Shown: positions 40,815 through 52,858, counted from the first letter of the stretch. The stretch is 64,000 bases of DNA from Protula sp. h YS-2021 (GCA_949752745.1 OX457026.1:34649911-34713910), one strand, 5' to 3'. Notes: generated by a model from the sequence alone, not told the origin. Numbers and translations are program-made.

Positions 40815-42349
40815 GACCATCAGCTTTTGAACAGAAATTGTCCTGCTCGTTCTCATTTTAAAATTAAAATTATAGCGAGTTTTAAAAGGACCGAAATGCG
40901 TTCTCAGTAGCGTATATATATCCTTGCAAAATTGTGATATACGTCCATTGTTTCAAGTCAGTGGAGCATGACTATTAATACCGGAAAAGTTTGGAGCTTA
41001 CTTGGGATAAATTAGCCTATCAAATTTGATACGGAAGATCCTGTTGAGGGAAAGCAGTAAACTCGTGGGATAAAGAACCGTAGGTGGGATTATGTGAAGG
41101 CTTAAGTGATGTAAGAACTAATGCAGGTAAAGATATCTGCTGTCCGCCGAACCGATAATAGCCGAGGCCGTCCCAAACGCTTGCATTTAGTAGACAGGTT
41201 TAAATTCGTGTGATCTAATGTGCACCTGTGTCCAATCGTGGCCAGGTAAAATATGATGGGCCAGGTTCATATGAAGATGCTCGAGCAGCTAAAATGTGAG
41301 ATAAAGTATGGCAGGTCTGATACTGCGCCTTGCATCGCTGACAAATCGAACGCTCTCTGCACATCATTGGACATCCCAATAGGCGTGAACGTCACAGCCA
41401 ACCCACAGGAGCAAAGCGGAACTGTTACACCTGTTTTAGACGATCCGAAACTCTCCGCTATACCTGTTACACCTCACGCTACAACCTCGGACGTTTCTCA
41501 TGGACCAACGATTGACGTTCCGACCACACATGTGTCACAGTCTTCAACGTTACCGGAAGCAGATAATCCTTCGTCTAACGTGCCGGCTCGCTTCAAGCTT
41601 CCGAAGAAAAAAATCCTTGTACCCTTTACGTTTGTGCACCTGGAGTCCTAACAACGCAACTCGTCATCTTTCTCACCAATATTGCGCGCCGTAATTTTTT
41701 AAACGTGGCAATTTGGGCCCAGTAAACCAAATACTGAAATAACGGAAATCGCGACACTAGTAAAAGTACACAATGTTAACGGCCTTCTTCATTTCATGCG
41801 AAAAAATCACCTGTCGGTGGCTTCGTGGGAGTAGGTAGTCCAACTACACCGAGCAATCGTGGAGTAGTTTCATCTGTTTCGGCGAACACACTAGCCAGGT
41901 CAAAACATTAACTTTCATACACCGAATTGTCTGTCGGCTCTTGAGTGCAATAAGAATGTATTATTAGTTTATTCAAAATTTTCCCCTACTGACTTTGGTT
42001 TTTTAGCTGAAATGTACGCCCTCAACGCCAAGGCGACCTAACGCGTCATACTGAACAACCCTCTGAAACTAACACTGATTTCCCGAGAGGCATGCATCGT
42101 TAGCGATGTACCATGTACCAACCCAGATCAAGAGCTCATCCCCACAACATCTGCATCTGTGTGCATCGTTAGTGACGAACAATTCCTTGGCTTTTCGTTC
42201 AACGCAGATCACTGTTTTGGTTCCGTAAAAAGTAGAGATACGCGAATTCGGAGCTTTTGTGAAGTAAAACTTGCGTTTGATTTTCGTAAAATCTTTTACA
42301 AGTAAAAGCGAAATTTGCATTCTCCACGTTTATCTTCCACCACTTCCTT
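40815..42349. other. No recognised domain; one long open frame inside
   Basis: Could contain the lost 3' LTR of the Gypsy element (TATATATA-containing stretch near 40,910), but no partner LTR was found. See the separate entry for 41,253-41,651. Confidence 0.4.
41253..41651 (+). CDS. Unrecognised open frame, Thr/Pro/Ser-rich
   Basis: 132 codons from ATG to TAA with no interruption in a region otherwise full of stops. The first third is mixed; residues 45-115 are rich in Thr, Pro, Ser and Val (TVTPVLDDPKLSAIPVTPHA), the tail is basic (PARFKLPKKKILVPF). No signal peptide, membrane segment or known motif. It follows a decayed Gypsy integrase on the same strand and may be a leftover of that element or chance. 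I would not assign a function. Confidence 0.25.
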   Translation: MMGQVHMKMLEQLKCEIKYGRSDTAPCIADKSNALCTSLDIPIGVNVTANPQEQSGTVTPVLDDPKLSAIPVTPHATTSDVSHGPTIDVPTTHVSQSSTLPEADNPSSNVPARFKLPKKKILVPFTFVHLES

Positions 42350-42456
42350 CTCTCCCACCACTCCTTTTGCCTAGATGTGGTTGGTACTAGGAAGCAATAC
42401 TCGAATAAGACTTGTACAAGGTTACCAACGATTTTGATTGGCCGATCTGGGCCTTG

Positions 42457-42458
<2 letters not shown>

Positions 42459-42536
<78 letters not shown>
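42459..42536. repeat. (TA)n microsatellite, ~39 units
   Basis: Uninterrupted TA tract. It sits exactly where copy 2 carries the Ginger-like insertion and its flank. Confidence 0.95.
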
Positions 42537-42539
<3 letters not shown>

Positions 42540-43832
42540 GCATGCCCTGAGCAATTTGGAGTACGATATCAATTTTAGGAGTTACGGCATTCAAGAAAGC
42601 TAAACGGCTCCTTCATATACACAAATTCTATGTCGATTTGGCCTAACCTGTTATTGTCTGATCAGCGTATTCGGTTACACAGACGTCAAGTTCGAACGGT
42701 GCGGTACCACTCACGGGACAGCCAGAATGGTCATCCCCATGCTGTTGCAGTAGGCGCTCGGGATGTTACCCGTGCTGCACTCTTGTTCATTGTTGGTCAA
42801 TCCAATGAGGATACTTAACAGAAGTCAAACAGTACTCGTCAATTTGGCAACTGAAACATAGACAACTTTTCGTCAACTAAACAGCGTAATATTATTTATA
42901 ACGGTACTTTATGGGTGACACTTTACAATCGGTCAGGAAGGTTTGATTCTGTTACCGATATTACAAACTTTGAGAAAATGAAATTTTTTATACAAGATTC
43001 TGATCGCATCAGTAGCGTGTGTGGTAGCTGATGTAGGTTGATGTGTTGTGTATATGTGTTACCATGTGTATTTTGCAAAACTGAACGAAAGCAGAAATCT
43101 TTTTAACATTCTGTCTTAATCAATAAATCGAACAGTTTACTTACTTGTACTGCAATAGAATTTCTTCGCAGAAGTAAATTTAATGAAACAAACGAACGTA
43201 ACGCCGTCACATTTCTTTAAGTTGAAGGCATTTTCTTTCTTGTATCCTTACACTGTTTAATACAGCATAGCTATGCCGTTCACCGCAGAACTCTGGACAC
43301 AGATTTCACTATATGCATAAATCTACTTTGCTATGTTGTTGACATAAAGTTTTTTCCCCTTTACTTGTGCCGTCACGACATAAAAAAAACAAATGATAGC
43401 AGGCATTCAAGTGAATTACGAATAATACTATAAAAAAACTGATCTTTGTACAGTGTCACCTGACAATTATTTGTAATTTTGTAAACATTATAGATCTCAA
43501 TAAGGAAGGGCTACAGAGCCAGGCATTATCCACTACATTATGCAATTTTATATCAGGTTAAAAGTTATTTGCTTAATCTTCTGAAAGAATCCCCTAAGGG
43601 GTAAAGGTTTTCATTGGAATTCTGCAAGTTAATTATTTCCATCCGATTTGATAATGTACAAAAATAAAAATATAAATGAGCCAAAGGATTTACCCCAGTT
43701 TCTGTACAGAAACGTGGATTAGATAGAGGGAAATTCACCAAGTATGTGATACCAAAATGTTCAAATTAATGGCCATTATGAAAATTCTTCTGTTTATAAA
43801 TACCTGAACCCACACCATACCTCCGTTATTTT

Positions 43833-45105
43833 GGGGAACAGGCCGAAGCCCCCCGGCCCTAACCCCCCCCCCCTTCAACCTCAACGACTAAAACCCCCCG
43901 GCGGCCTAAAGCCCCCCCCCCCCACCCTCGTTCTCAAAGAAAATGTGTAATGAAAATTTCTTCATTTGTTTTCTGCCGCCTCTTTTCGCACTCGTACGAA
44001 ACAGCCATTTGCTAGATTTTGTTGTTTTACGTGAAAATGCCCTTGGTACAATATCTTTGGTTTCCCGTTCCTGCAAATCTACTCCGGATCTCGGAGTCGA
44101 TGAACTGCAGCTGATCTCTTTAGGACTTGTTAGTATTGAAGTTATTCTCTAAATTACCCATTCAAGTGAATCACAATGGATATAAGTCACCTCTATCCCA
44201 AGAGAAATTGTAATTTGCCAAGTCGACTGATCTCGCAACCAGCATATGAATTGCAGTTTTTAATGTGTACACACTTAATAATCGTAAGAGTAATTGCAAT
44301 TTCAAAGACTGAGTGCTATCATCAATGGATGTATGAAGTTTCTTTTATAATGATGATCAATTCCTTCAGTGGTTCAGCAATTGCAATTTTAAACGCCGTG
44401 TGATCTCTTAAATGGGCATTTTAAGTGTAACTAGAACCTTATTTCGTTAGCAAAATGTGAAAAATTAAATGCAAAACTACTTCCTTCAATTGGTAGTTCT
44501 TGAATAATATATTGTAAACAACACAGCTTGAATACGTCTTATAAGCCGAGTATTGTTTGGTTTTTGTAGGCTTAAGGTTTTATTGACTGAGCAGGCATAC
44601 GCCGTGTTATCTATTTACACAGTGAGAGCTCGCACAAAGCTCAGCAACTGTATTCTGTGATGTACGTTAAATGCACTGCATTTACTTGCAAAAATACACT
44701 CTTTTCACATGGCGTTTTAACAAAGAAAACGAAATCGAAGACGAAAATAAAAAGTGACATGCACACGTTCAGATCAAGCTCTTCATAAGTCCCAAGTTTC
44801 ATGGTCCTAGGCCTCATAGTGTCAGAGAAGAAGACACAAAAAATCGAAAAAAGTGTCAAGATGAAAAAAAGGACGAACGGCTGCTTGCACAAATTCATAT
44901 AACTCTTGCAAGCTAAAGGCTTGTCAAGTGTTAATTAACAATGTGGATGTATCGCAATTACAAAATATAAAATAGACCTGAGAACTGGGGGAATTTGGGT
45001 CGGAGGGTTTAGGCCGCCGGGGGGTTTCAGTAGTTGGTGTTTGACCGGGGGGGGGGCAGTTAGGGCTGAGGGGGGGGGTCGGTCGGGGGGGTTGGACCTA
45101 GACTC
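43833..45105. mobile_element. 1,273-bp element with C-rich inverted repeats and 8-bp TSD
   Basis: Flanked by GTTATTTT on both sides (43,825-43,832; 45,106-45,113). Copy 2 has the empty site (CTGTTTATTTTGATGTTTACT at about 59,740). Inverted ends of ~105-126 bp share AAACCCCCCGGCGGCCTAAA (left 43,891-43,910; right 45,027-45,008 on minus), CCCTAAC and GTTCTCA. The outermost bases are poorly matched (GGGGAACAGGCC versus GAGTCTAGGTCC). 8-bp duplications are typical of hAT and a few other superfamilies. Interior frames (43,943-44,152 plus; 44,898-44,641 minus) show no transposase motif, so it is probably non-autonomous. Confidence 0.75.
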
Positions 45106-45349
45106 GTTATTTTGATATTTACTTGATAATCTTAGCATATCCCAGTGATCAGTCTGTTTCAGTGAGGGAACTTGGGTTTGTGAAACGACAACGAGATGAA
45201 ATTAATAAAAGTAAACTTGCACTGCAAGTGTGGAAAGGTGCAAAAATCGACAAACATAGCGACAAGGCTGATACAACAAAGAGCGCACCATCCCAAAAGG
45301 TTAGAACGAATGTAACATATCTCATTCTTGAAATACAGAAAACATTAAA

Positions 45350-46092
45350 GTCATCTATTGCGTCACGCCTACGCGTGAAAGGATGACTCAGCAACCGGAC
45401 TTAACACGCTTAGCCAAGACGTCAATGTCAGTACCCAATATGCGTTGGATTATTGTTGAACATGCTTCGAAGTAGACACAGTTCATAAGCCAGTTAGTAT
45501 CCAGTGTACAATTTCCGGTGACCAATTTAGCTGTGGAGAAGACACGGGCCGAAGCCTCGGCTGGAACAAGAGGATCCAAGCAGAGCAACGGTGGACTTAA
45601 TTGGCCGCTGCAAAACAACGTCAAATAAGTCGTGTTCTATTTTGCTGATGACAACAATGCGTATGATATTAGAGTATTTGAAGAATTAAGAAGTACTGAA
45701 AAGATCGGTTTGGTACGGACGGGTAATTTGGCAAAAACTGGAGTATCAACACCTGTCGTAAAAATGGTTGAGTGATTTATTATTTAGATCTTTGGCCCGA
45801 ATGCCGAAAATGGCCAGTAGAATTGGCAAGCACAGGTTTGAAAGTTGCTTTTTGGTGAAAGCGCGGATTGCCAAAATTCAACCCTAAAAAGCAGGTTTTC
45901 TTGAAACTCATTTTTTGTAAGCAAAGAATGTGACCTTAAGTGATTTAGAACATAAGGCGAACATTTGTACTGACATCCTTGTCTGGTTTACGCGGACTGT
46001 TAAAGTTAAAATTTCCAAGTCATATGTGACTTACAAAAATTCGCGGACACCAATGTTCCAATACTTGCAAAACATCTCTTTTATCGATAAAT
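45350..46092 (+). pseudogene. Beta-1,3-glucuronosyltransferase (GT43) domain, intronless and broken
   Basis: Frame 1 (45,350-45,778) reads KVIYCVTPTRERMTQQPDLT, RLAKTSMSVPNMRWIIVEHA, then YFADDNNAYDIRVFEELRST and TGVSTPVVK. This is the GT43 domain: ITPTYxRxxQxxxLTRLxxT, VPNxxWxVVED, FADDDNTY. The DDD metal-binding triplet is DDN. Stops: TAG after EHASK, TAA before VVFYFADD, TGA after MVE. Next frame: RKWPVELASTGLKVAFW and LPKFNPKKQVFLK. Final frame: VTLSDLEHKANICTDILVWF and TRTVKVKISKSYVTY, ending with TAA at 46,092. These type II Golgi enzymes add glucuronic acid to proteoglycan linkers or glycoproteins. No intron is visible over >700 bp, suggesting a retrocopy. A charged frame at 45,153-45,340 could be stem, but is unproven. 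Confidence 0.8.
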
Positions 46093-46429
46093 AAGAAATA
46101 CTGTACGCCGAATAAGAGCAATAACATTTACCTTGTTTCAAGTTTGCGGTTCACGTTATTAATTAATTAAAAGTTTTATGTTAGTAATTGATTAATTATG
46201 TTTTTTTGCTTTAAAGGTGGAGGGGGACCTACACAGTAAACACTCTAAGCACGACCCAACTCCGCTTTGAGGATGCGACGTCGACCCTATTAAACCATAA
46301 CATTAACTCTGGTTCCACTTTGGTTGTGAGTGTGATTGGTCGCGACCCAAGGGTGGCGGTAGGATGACAGATGGGTTACCACACTATGATTTTGGGTGTC
46401 TGCTATATCAATATTTTATAGGCGAATAT
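46093..46429. other. No gene recognised
   Basis: AT-rich tail region; no poly(A) tract of retrocopy type is evident directly after the GT43 remnant. Confidence 0.4.
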
Positions 46430-47285
46430 CTAGATGGAAAAGTGGTCAATGTAGGAGGCTTGGCATGAACATGCTCAAGGTTGAAAACTAAACATGAAAG
46501 GGGGATATACTAGACATGAAAGTGGTCAAGCTAGGAGGCTGGGCATAAAAGTGGTTAAGGTGGGCAGCTAGACATGAAAAGGGTCAAGGTGGTAGGCTAG
46601 ATATGAAAGGGGTCGAGGTGGCAGGCTTGGCATGAAAGGGGTCAAGGTGGCAAGCTAGACATGAAAGTGGTCAATGTGGGAGACTGGAAAGAAAAGTGGT
46701 TAAGGTGGCAGGCTAGATATGAAAGGGGTCAAGGTGGGAAGCTTGGCATGAAACGGGTCAAGTTGAGATATATTAGTCATGAAAATAGTCAAGGTTGGAG
46801 GTTAGACATGAAAGTGATCAAGTGTCAGGCTTTTCATGAAAGAGGTCAAGGTGGGGGGCTAGGTATGAAAGGGGTCAAGTTGGGATATACTAGACATGAA
46901 CGTGATGAATTTTGGAAGTTAGATATGAAGGTGGTTAGAGTGGGACACTAGACATGAAAGTGGTAAAAGTGGGAGGCTAAACATGAAAGGGGTCAAGGTG
47001 GGAGGCTAGTCATAAACAGGTTAAAGATAAGAGGCTAGATATGGAAGGGGTCAAGTTGGCATGCTAGATATGAAAGGGTTCAAGGTGGGTAGCTGGGCAT
47101 GAAAGGGGTCAACGTAGGATAAAATAGACATGAAAGTGGTTAAGGTTGAAGATTAGACTTGAAAGGGGTCATGGTGGGAGGTTAGACATCAAACAGATGA
47201 AGGTAAGAGGTTAGACATGAAAGTGATCAATATGGCAGGCTGAACTTGAAGATGACCAAGTGGTAGACTAGACATTCAAGTTTTC
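46430..47285. repeat. 29-bp minisatellite, ~28 diverged units
   Basis: The unit is approximately CATGAAAGGGGTCAAGGTGG + GAGGCTAGA. Variation is mainly A/G and indels of 1-3 bases. The unit length is not a multiple of three and frames are short, so it is not coding. Confidence 0.9.
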
Positions 47286-50200
47286 AGGTAAAAGATAAAA
47301 GGGAATTGAAAATCTTAAATAAAACAATTGCTAAAAATATTAAATATTGGACCCTTGTCCAGGGGGCCCTTGTCCTGTTGGGGGTGTATCTGGGGGGCCT
47401 TTACTACAGGCGACCCCTGTCCTATACTCGTTAGTTAGACGTTGATCTTTGGCCGAGGCTAAACATAACCAAAGTTCAACCAGAGTTAATGTTGTGGCAC
47501 TCCAGAGGCACTCCAGTGTTAATGTTGCGGAGTGCCTCCTCCAGAGTGTCCAGTGACAAGTATTGGCTTTATTCCATTAAGTGGCTCATTTTCGTACATT
47601 TTATGGTTATTGACTCGAACAGAGATTCTCAGACGAAGTCGCACACTATTATAAAATGCAGTGGCTTTGTTAAGCAGGAAAAGAACATAATGAAAATGCG
47701 AATGTTGAAAGGCAAACACTCTGGTAACTAATTCGACCAATGCACGTTTAATTTTATAGCTTAAAAAGACTTCAGTTTAAAAAGGATATTTCACTGAGGC
47801 ACGAGGCTCAGTTTGAATCAATTTGCAAGTTCAAGGGTTTGTCAGGTGGAAGTGTGCTGGTAGAAAACAATGCCATATTAACAGATGTAGTTGTTTAAAG
47901 CAGAGGTGAAAACTTGAAGCATGAAATATTTGATTTTCAGTCCCTTTTTTCATTACTTACTACTTCCATACTTAATGCAGAGGTATGTGACAAAACGTGT
48001 TATCGGAATTGCAAAAAAAAAACACCGTATAATATCGGACAGCATAAAACCATGTAAGATCTGCTTAATCAACCAGAAGATCTGACAATATCAGCAAACC
48101 TACAGATTCGCTAATTCTACAGATATGCTGTAACATTCCCCATAAACATGTCATGTGGCACGCTTTTGTTTTTTTTTTGGGGGAGGGGTAAAAATGTAGC
48201 TCTGTGTTCAGAAAGCGAATCAAAGTACAATAGTAAGAATTATTTCCTGCAGTTTTTGTCGAATGCACGCTGTTGCACTGTTGGTTGACACTTGCTTTCA
48301 TATGTCATTTCACATAATACTAATGATTTATTGTGATATGGCTTCGGGTTGTATTTACGACCAGGCTGACATTACAGTAATTTCATAAAATTTGTTGTTT
48401 TGCTAATTTATATCTAACATGCATTATATTACAGAGAAATGTTTTGGATGTGATCTGAACAGGAAATAGTATCTTTGGTCTGCTAAATATGGTCATCGCT
48501 ATAATAGTTTTGCTAACATACACATAGGGTAAATACACTGGAACATCCACTAGAAATACACAGCCTTTAACAATTCGAATTTGTCTGATATATACATAAA
48601 CTTCTGAATCTTAAAATTTCATGGAGCCAGTTTCAGCGGAAGTTTCCTTGTAAAGACTATTATAAACTATACAGCACATGTATAAGCGAATGAGTATACT
48701 CGTCCCTTTTTATATTTATTTCAGAGAATCAGAAATGCTATAAACCAACTGCTAATATGAAGTTTTGTTTTTACACTCTCTGTTCTTGCTGGGACAAACG
48801 GATAAGATCATTGACACATCAGTATGAGCTATCTTCAGCACATAAGAAGTGCTTTGATAAAAAGTATCAAATAAGAATTGAATTTAGTTTAGTAAACCTG
48901 GATTAATGTTGAACAGTTTTGCTATGTAAGTGACTCAAACAGAGCATAGCTCCGGAAAATAATTTGGCAAATATAAAAGGTCTGACGACTGAAAATGTGC
49001 AGCAAAGTAAATTTATAGTAACAGTGGTCAATATTTATTTTCGAAGTGACAATGTATTGCTATAAAATTTGCAGTGCTATAATTACACAAACATTATATT
49101 TTTATTAATCTTAAGCAAAACATTATTATATAACAGATGATAAATTACAATGAGATTTTACATCTGTTTTAAGCAATCAAGAAGTCTGGTGTAAAATGAT
49201 AGTTGCTAATAACGAATATGAACACACAAATACATGTACTCGAGAGCAAAAAGTGACTTATCTTTGGTTCACAACTAAGGTTATTCAAAATAAACTAGTT
49301 TAAGTGTGTGCCAACTGCTGTGACTCAACGACACCTATTAAAATCCAGCAGCGAATCGTTCAATAACCCCCTCTTCTTCAATAAAAGGTGTTCCAAAACA
49401 ATTAACAATTCGCACCACAGCAGTCAATTGGGATACAATTACTTGTATGCACATGGGATGAATTACTGGCTAGTCCAGTTTTATTTAAGATTAAGTAGCA
49501 TGTAGCTTCCAAACAAAAACGATGCACGTATAGCGCTGTGTAGTTATCATAACACAAAAATGCAACTGTGCTGATATACTTTTATTTGAAATATAATCTG
49601 GATCTTATGGCAATCTAGTATGCAAACTGTTAAATAGGGTTGCACTGGCTAAGTTCGCCCACTCTTGGAAAGGAAATACATACTGTTAATATAGGAATAA
49701 TTTCAAAAAAATTTTTGGATGCACCCTGCGCATCTCAGAACTGAAGAGTGTATTGGAGAACCAAATAGCGGCCTGAAAATTATGCCTAAAACTACTTGTC
49801 AATGTTTTCAAGGAGAAACACTTCTGAATAAGATCTCTGAATAAAGACCGCCTCCAAATTGTTTTGTACAGCTATGTTTACTTTCGCTTTCATTATAAAT
49901 GACCTCTTAAAACGGACAATTTTATTTAGACCCGTTAGAGGTCTTAATGTGGTTGTGGGGATAACTATAATCATATTCAACTTTCTTTGATTTAGTTTCA
50001 TTGTTTTCTGGATATTGACTTAATTTTCGGAGCGGTGTTTATATATTCGACGTCAATTGTGTCCCCCTGTCATATTGGGATATTGTTTCTTCACTGATAG
50101 TGTCACTGATATATTTATTCATAGACGTATGTTTGTTCCATTCATTGACACAGCAGTACCGAGAACTGTACGATATGTTATTGGTGTTTTATTGGCGTGG

Positions 50201-51024
50201 CAAAGGTGTTAAGAGATTATGTGTTTCTCTGTCTTTTGACAGATTGCTGCATCTTGATGAGGCTTTATTTCAAAGGTATTGGTTGCAAATAGGATATTGT
50301 CCGAATTGTAAGCACTGGATATGTGTGCTTATTGTATAGCAGCCGTCAAATGAGACAATTACTATGACGACTGCCATACTATGAGCAAAACTGTACGAAT
50401 GCTATGCACATGATATGTATTGCCATGGATTTAAAAAGAATTAGAATGTGTGAATTCTATCAAATCAAGTACGACATTGTGTTGTGCACTCAGTTCTTGT
50501 GCCAACAAACAATTATCAATAGGATGGATTAGAGTAATTATAATCCTCCGTTTTGTTTAATTGTTAATTATATATGTCGCGTCGTTCCTAAATAATGCAT
50601 GGTCATAGGAATTACTATAATTGGTATTTCTATTGTTTATAATAGTTATGTTATGTTTATAATTGTAAAACCCCTTTTGTTACCCCTTTGATTGTTGTCA
50701 CCTGTTTGTTACCCTCTCTTATAATAAGTGTCTTTGTTAGGATCTACAAGTATATAAGCTACGCAAAATAATATACGGTAGAATCTAGAAGTGCATATCT
50801 GAATGATAAAACGTTGATTGAGAAATTATATTAATCATAAACTCGGATATATGTTGTGTTGTGGATATTCGATCATGTATGGGACGTTATTAACGCTCTT
50901 AAGTCTAATAACCATAATGCTTTTCTTGGCGTAATAGACCCTAGTATACCCCACCCCGGTACAAACATTTGTTATTTAATTTGATCATACTTTATGATTT
51001 ATAAGGAAGTGCCCCCTTTGTGAG
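47286..51024. other. No gene recognised
   Basis: AT-rich. A G/C-rich patch at 47,345-47,420 (GGGGGCCC motifs) and a TATATAAG with downstream AATAATATAC at 50,752-50,780 could mark an old LTR or promoter, but no partner was found. Frames at 47,489-47,731, 49,792-50,001 and 50,100-50,339 are without recognised motif. Confidence 0.35.
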
Positions 51025-51090
51025 TCAAAAACGGCTCACAGAGGTGTACTTCAATTGTCTTGAAAGTGCTGAACAACAAAAATATCTTAC

Positions 51091-51274
51091 ATTGCTGATT
51101 TTGTGGATGGAGTCTTGATTTCTGGCAGTGGAATCGTCCACGTCAAGCCTTTCCCATTTGTTGTTGCCCTGTCTGCTGCAAAATCTAGCAAGCCATGTTA
51201 TACTAATTACATCTTTATGTTCTTGATCGATCAGTGCACGTGCAACAAACATCATCACCTTAAAAGCTTTCTTA
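51091..51274 (-). other. Possible exon of an unrecognised gene
   Basis: The minus-strand frame continues FKVMMFVARALIDQEHKDVI, SITWLARFCSRQGNNKWERL, DVDDSTARNQDSIHKIS and then meets GTAAGATATT, a good splice donor (51,090). A possible acceptor ...CTCTACTCAG lies at 51,275. The amino-acid composition looks like a real protein, with no low complexity. I do not recognise the family. Single-window evidence cannot exclude chance. Confidence 0.3.
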
Positions 51275-51359
51275 CTGAGTAGAGTCAAGAGCGATCTGTT
51301 GGTTCATTCAAGATTATAAACTATACTGCTCAGTTGCTCTAGCAGAGCATTCATGGTAC

Positions 51360-51612
51360 ACTCTTACTAACTCAATCTTAATTCTGCAAAACAAGAAATA
51401 TATCTAAATAAATGGTTGTACCTGTCGTAAATTTCTTATCTTGATGAGCAGAGCCAAAAGCTGTTTATTAAGTGATTACATACAATAAATATAATGCTAA
51501 ATTTCTCTAACAGAAAATTAATGGAAATTCTTAACTAACTCTTTATTCAGCTAAACAAGAAATTTTTCCAAATACATTAATGGTTGTACCTGTTTTAAAT
51601 TTCTTTTTCGTA
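51360..51612. repeat. Duplicated ~85-bp segment
   Basis: 51,360-51,440 and 51,528-51,612 share CTAACTC...TTCTGC/AGC-AAAACAAGAAAT...AAATGGTTGTACCTGT...AAATTTCTT. On the minus strand both carry an ACAGGTACAACC sequence usable as a splice donor. Confidence 0.65.
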
Positions 51613-51755
51613 TAACACCTGAGTACTTCGAGTACCCACCATATAATCACACTCAAGCACATGGGAATAACAGAAAGCCATTTCGTCCAGTCTCTCTTAG
51701 CATCCTTGATGAATGCGGTTGTTTTTGGCATATCAAAGCCAATAAATATGACCAC
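51590..51755 (-). other. Possible transmembrane exon of an unrecognised gene
   Basis: The minus frame reads VIFIGFDMPKTTAFIKDAKR, DWTKWLSVIPMCLSVIIWWV, LEVLRCYTKKKFKT with a hydrophobic stretch of ~18 residues followed by a basic run. It ends at ACAG/GTACAACC (donor at 51,589). The phase does not fit direct splicing to the candidate exon at 51,091-51,274, so at least one of the two is wrong or an intervening exon exists. Confidence 0.25.
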
Positions 51756-52600
51756 AACTTAAAAATACAAGTAAAGCATGATGGAAATGTTGTTTATATT
51801 CAGTCATTTGGCTATTAAAACCGAATATTTAGTTTTTAGTGTGGAGGTTAGTTCATTTTAGAGATTTTATCTAGTAATCCCCAGGTCTCTATTTCGAGTC
51901 CAGATGGTAAACTGATTATTGACGTTCGCTCCTATTGCATTAGTGCTCAGGGGAACTTTCTTTCTCCTCTTCATCTATTTTTAAATTTTCTTCTTGGTGT
52001 TTTAAGCAACAACATTCTGTGTATTTAACTATTTCTCAACTAATTTAATATGCTTTTAACAATCGCCAGCCAGCAAGTAGAATAAGGTTTTTCGCCCAAG
52101 AACAGTTTCATCGGTAAGATGCACCGCAGTCCTTGGTACCTTGGAACAAGTAACTACCAGTAACTACCAGACGGTGCGAGCCTTAAGTGCTTACAACTAT
52201 CGGAGGACTAAAGAAAAGAAGAGACAAGATTACCTTTATGCCCAAATTCAATAAAGTTCTGTCCAAACAGACCATTTCCAGTTATATTAATGGTATACTC
52301 TTAGCTCCTCACACTTAAGACGCAGAATTTAGAGAGCTCTGTAACGTCAATGCATACCGAGTAAGACTATTTGCTAACTCAGTTAACGCTCTACATAGTG
52401 TGTTATTGTCAGAATATTGAAAACGGCAATCGCCAAATTTGTACCCAAATGTTGTACTTACTTGAAAAATGCTTGGTTGCATTAGATGAGCACGTTTTAG
52501 TGCGTTCGTTTGTCGTGAGCGAGACCTTATTTCAGTGATTACTTATCTTAATGCGTTGTCAGTACGTCAGCATTATGATTATTAACGCTTGAAAAGTAAA
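51756..52600. other. No gene recognised
   Basis: Nothing supported. Contains a local AGTAACTACC duplication (52,150-52,170). Confidence 0.35.
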
Positions 52601-52604
52601 CTTT

Positions 52605-52838
52605 TCAAACGGATGTATTTTTAAACGGTGTGGAAAGTGCAGGCTTAGCGTTTCAAACGTCAACCGCCAGGTCACTTTCGAACTAAAAACCGGAAGTTGG
52701 CCTTTATTTCGAAAACGGTAAGAGATAGAACAATTTGACCTAATTTTCGACCACAACCTCTATACGACAAAACATAAGGTATAACTTCCGGTGACGTTGA
52801 CCTCCGGTCACTTTCCTGTCGCTTTCGAAATCAAAACG
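52605..52838. repeat. Units of the GACCTTGACC-type repeat
   Basis: CACTTTCGAACTAAAAACCG...GAAGTTGGCCTTTATTTCG...CGGTAAGAGATAGA...TTCCGGTGACGTTGACCTCC...GTCACTTTCC: the same phrase order as the array at 55,610-56,110. Confidence 0.7.
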
Positions 52839-52839
52839 G

Positions 52840-52858
52840 ATTATTATTATTATTATTA

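Larger units (their letters stand above)
42350..45140. repeat. Duplicated segment, copy 1
   Basis: 42,350-42,460, 42,530-43,832 and 45,106-45,140 match 56,670-56,765 and 58,462-59,790 in order and orientation (for example GTTGGTCAATCCAATGAGGA, TTGTAAACATTATAGATC). The copies are diverged by clear point changes and short indels. Each has insertions the other lacks. May be a segmental duplication or two copies of an unknown long repeat. Confidence 0.75.

Noticed and set aside
42199..42594. Tyr/Ile-repeat protein
   Set aside because: It is only the translation of the (TA)n microsatellite.
42630..42818. SINE with B box GTTCGAACGG
   Set aside because: The motif is not conserved in the other copy of the duplicated segment (AGTTCAAACGG at 58,620), and no A box or tail was found.
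46661..46951. Repeat protein across the minisatellite
   Set aside because: The unit is 29 bp, so the frame drifts and the apparent protein repeat is coincidental.
50740..50790. Solo LTR or gene promoter with TATATAAG
   Set aside because: No terminal TG...CA pair, target duplication or downstream coding sequence could be tied to it.
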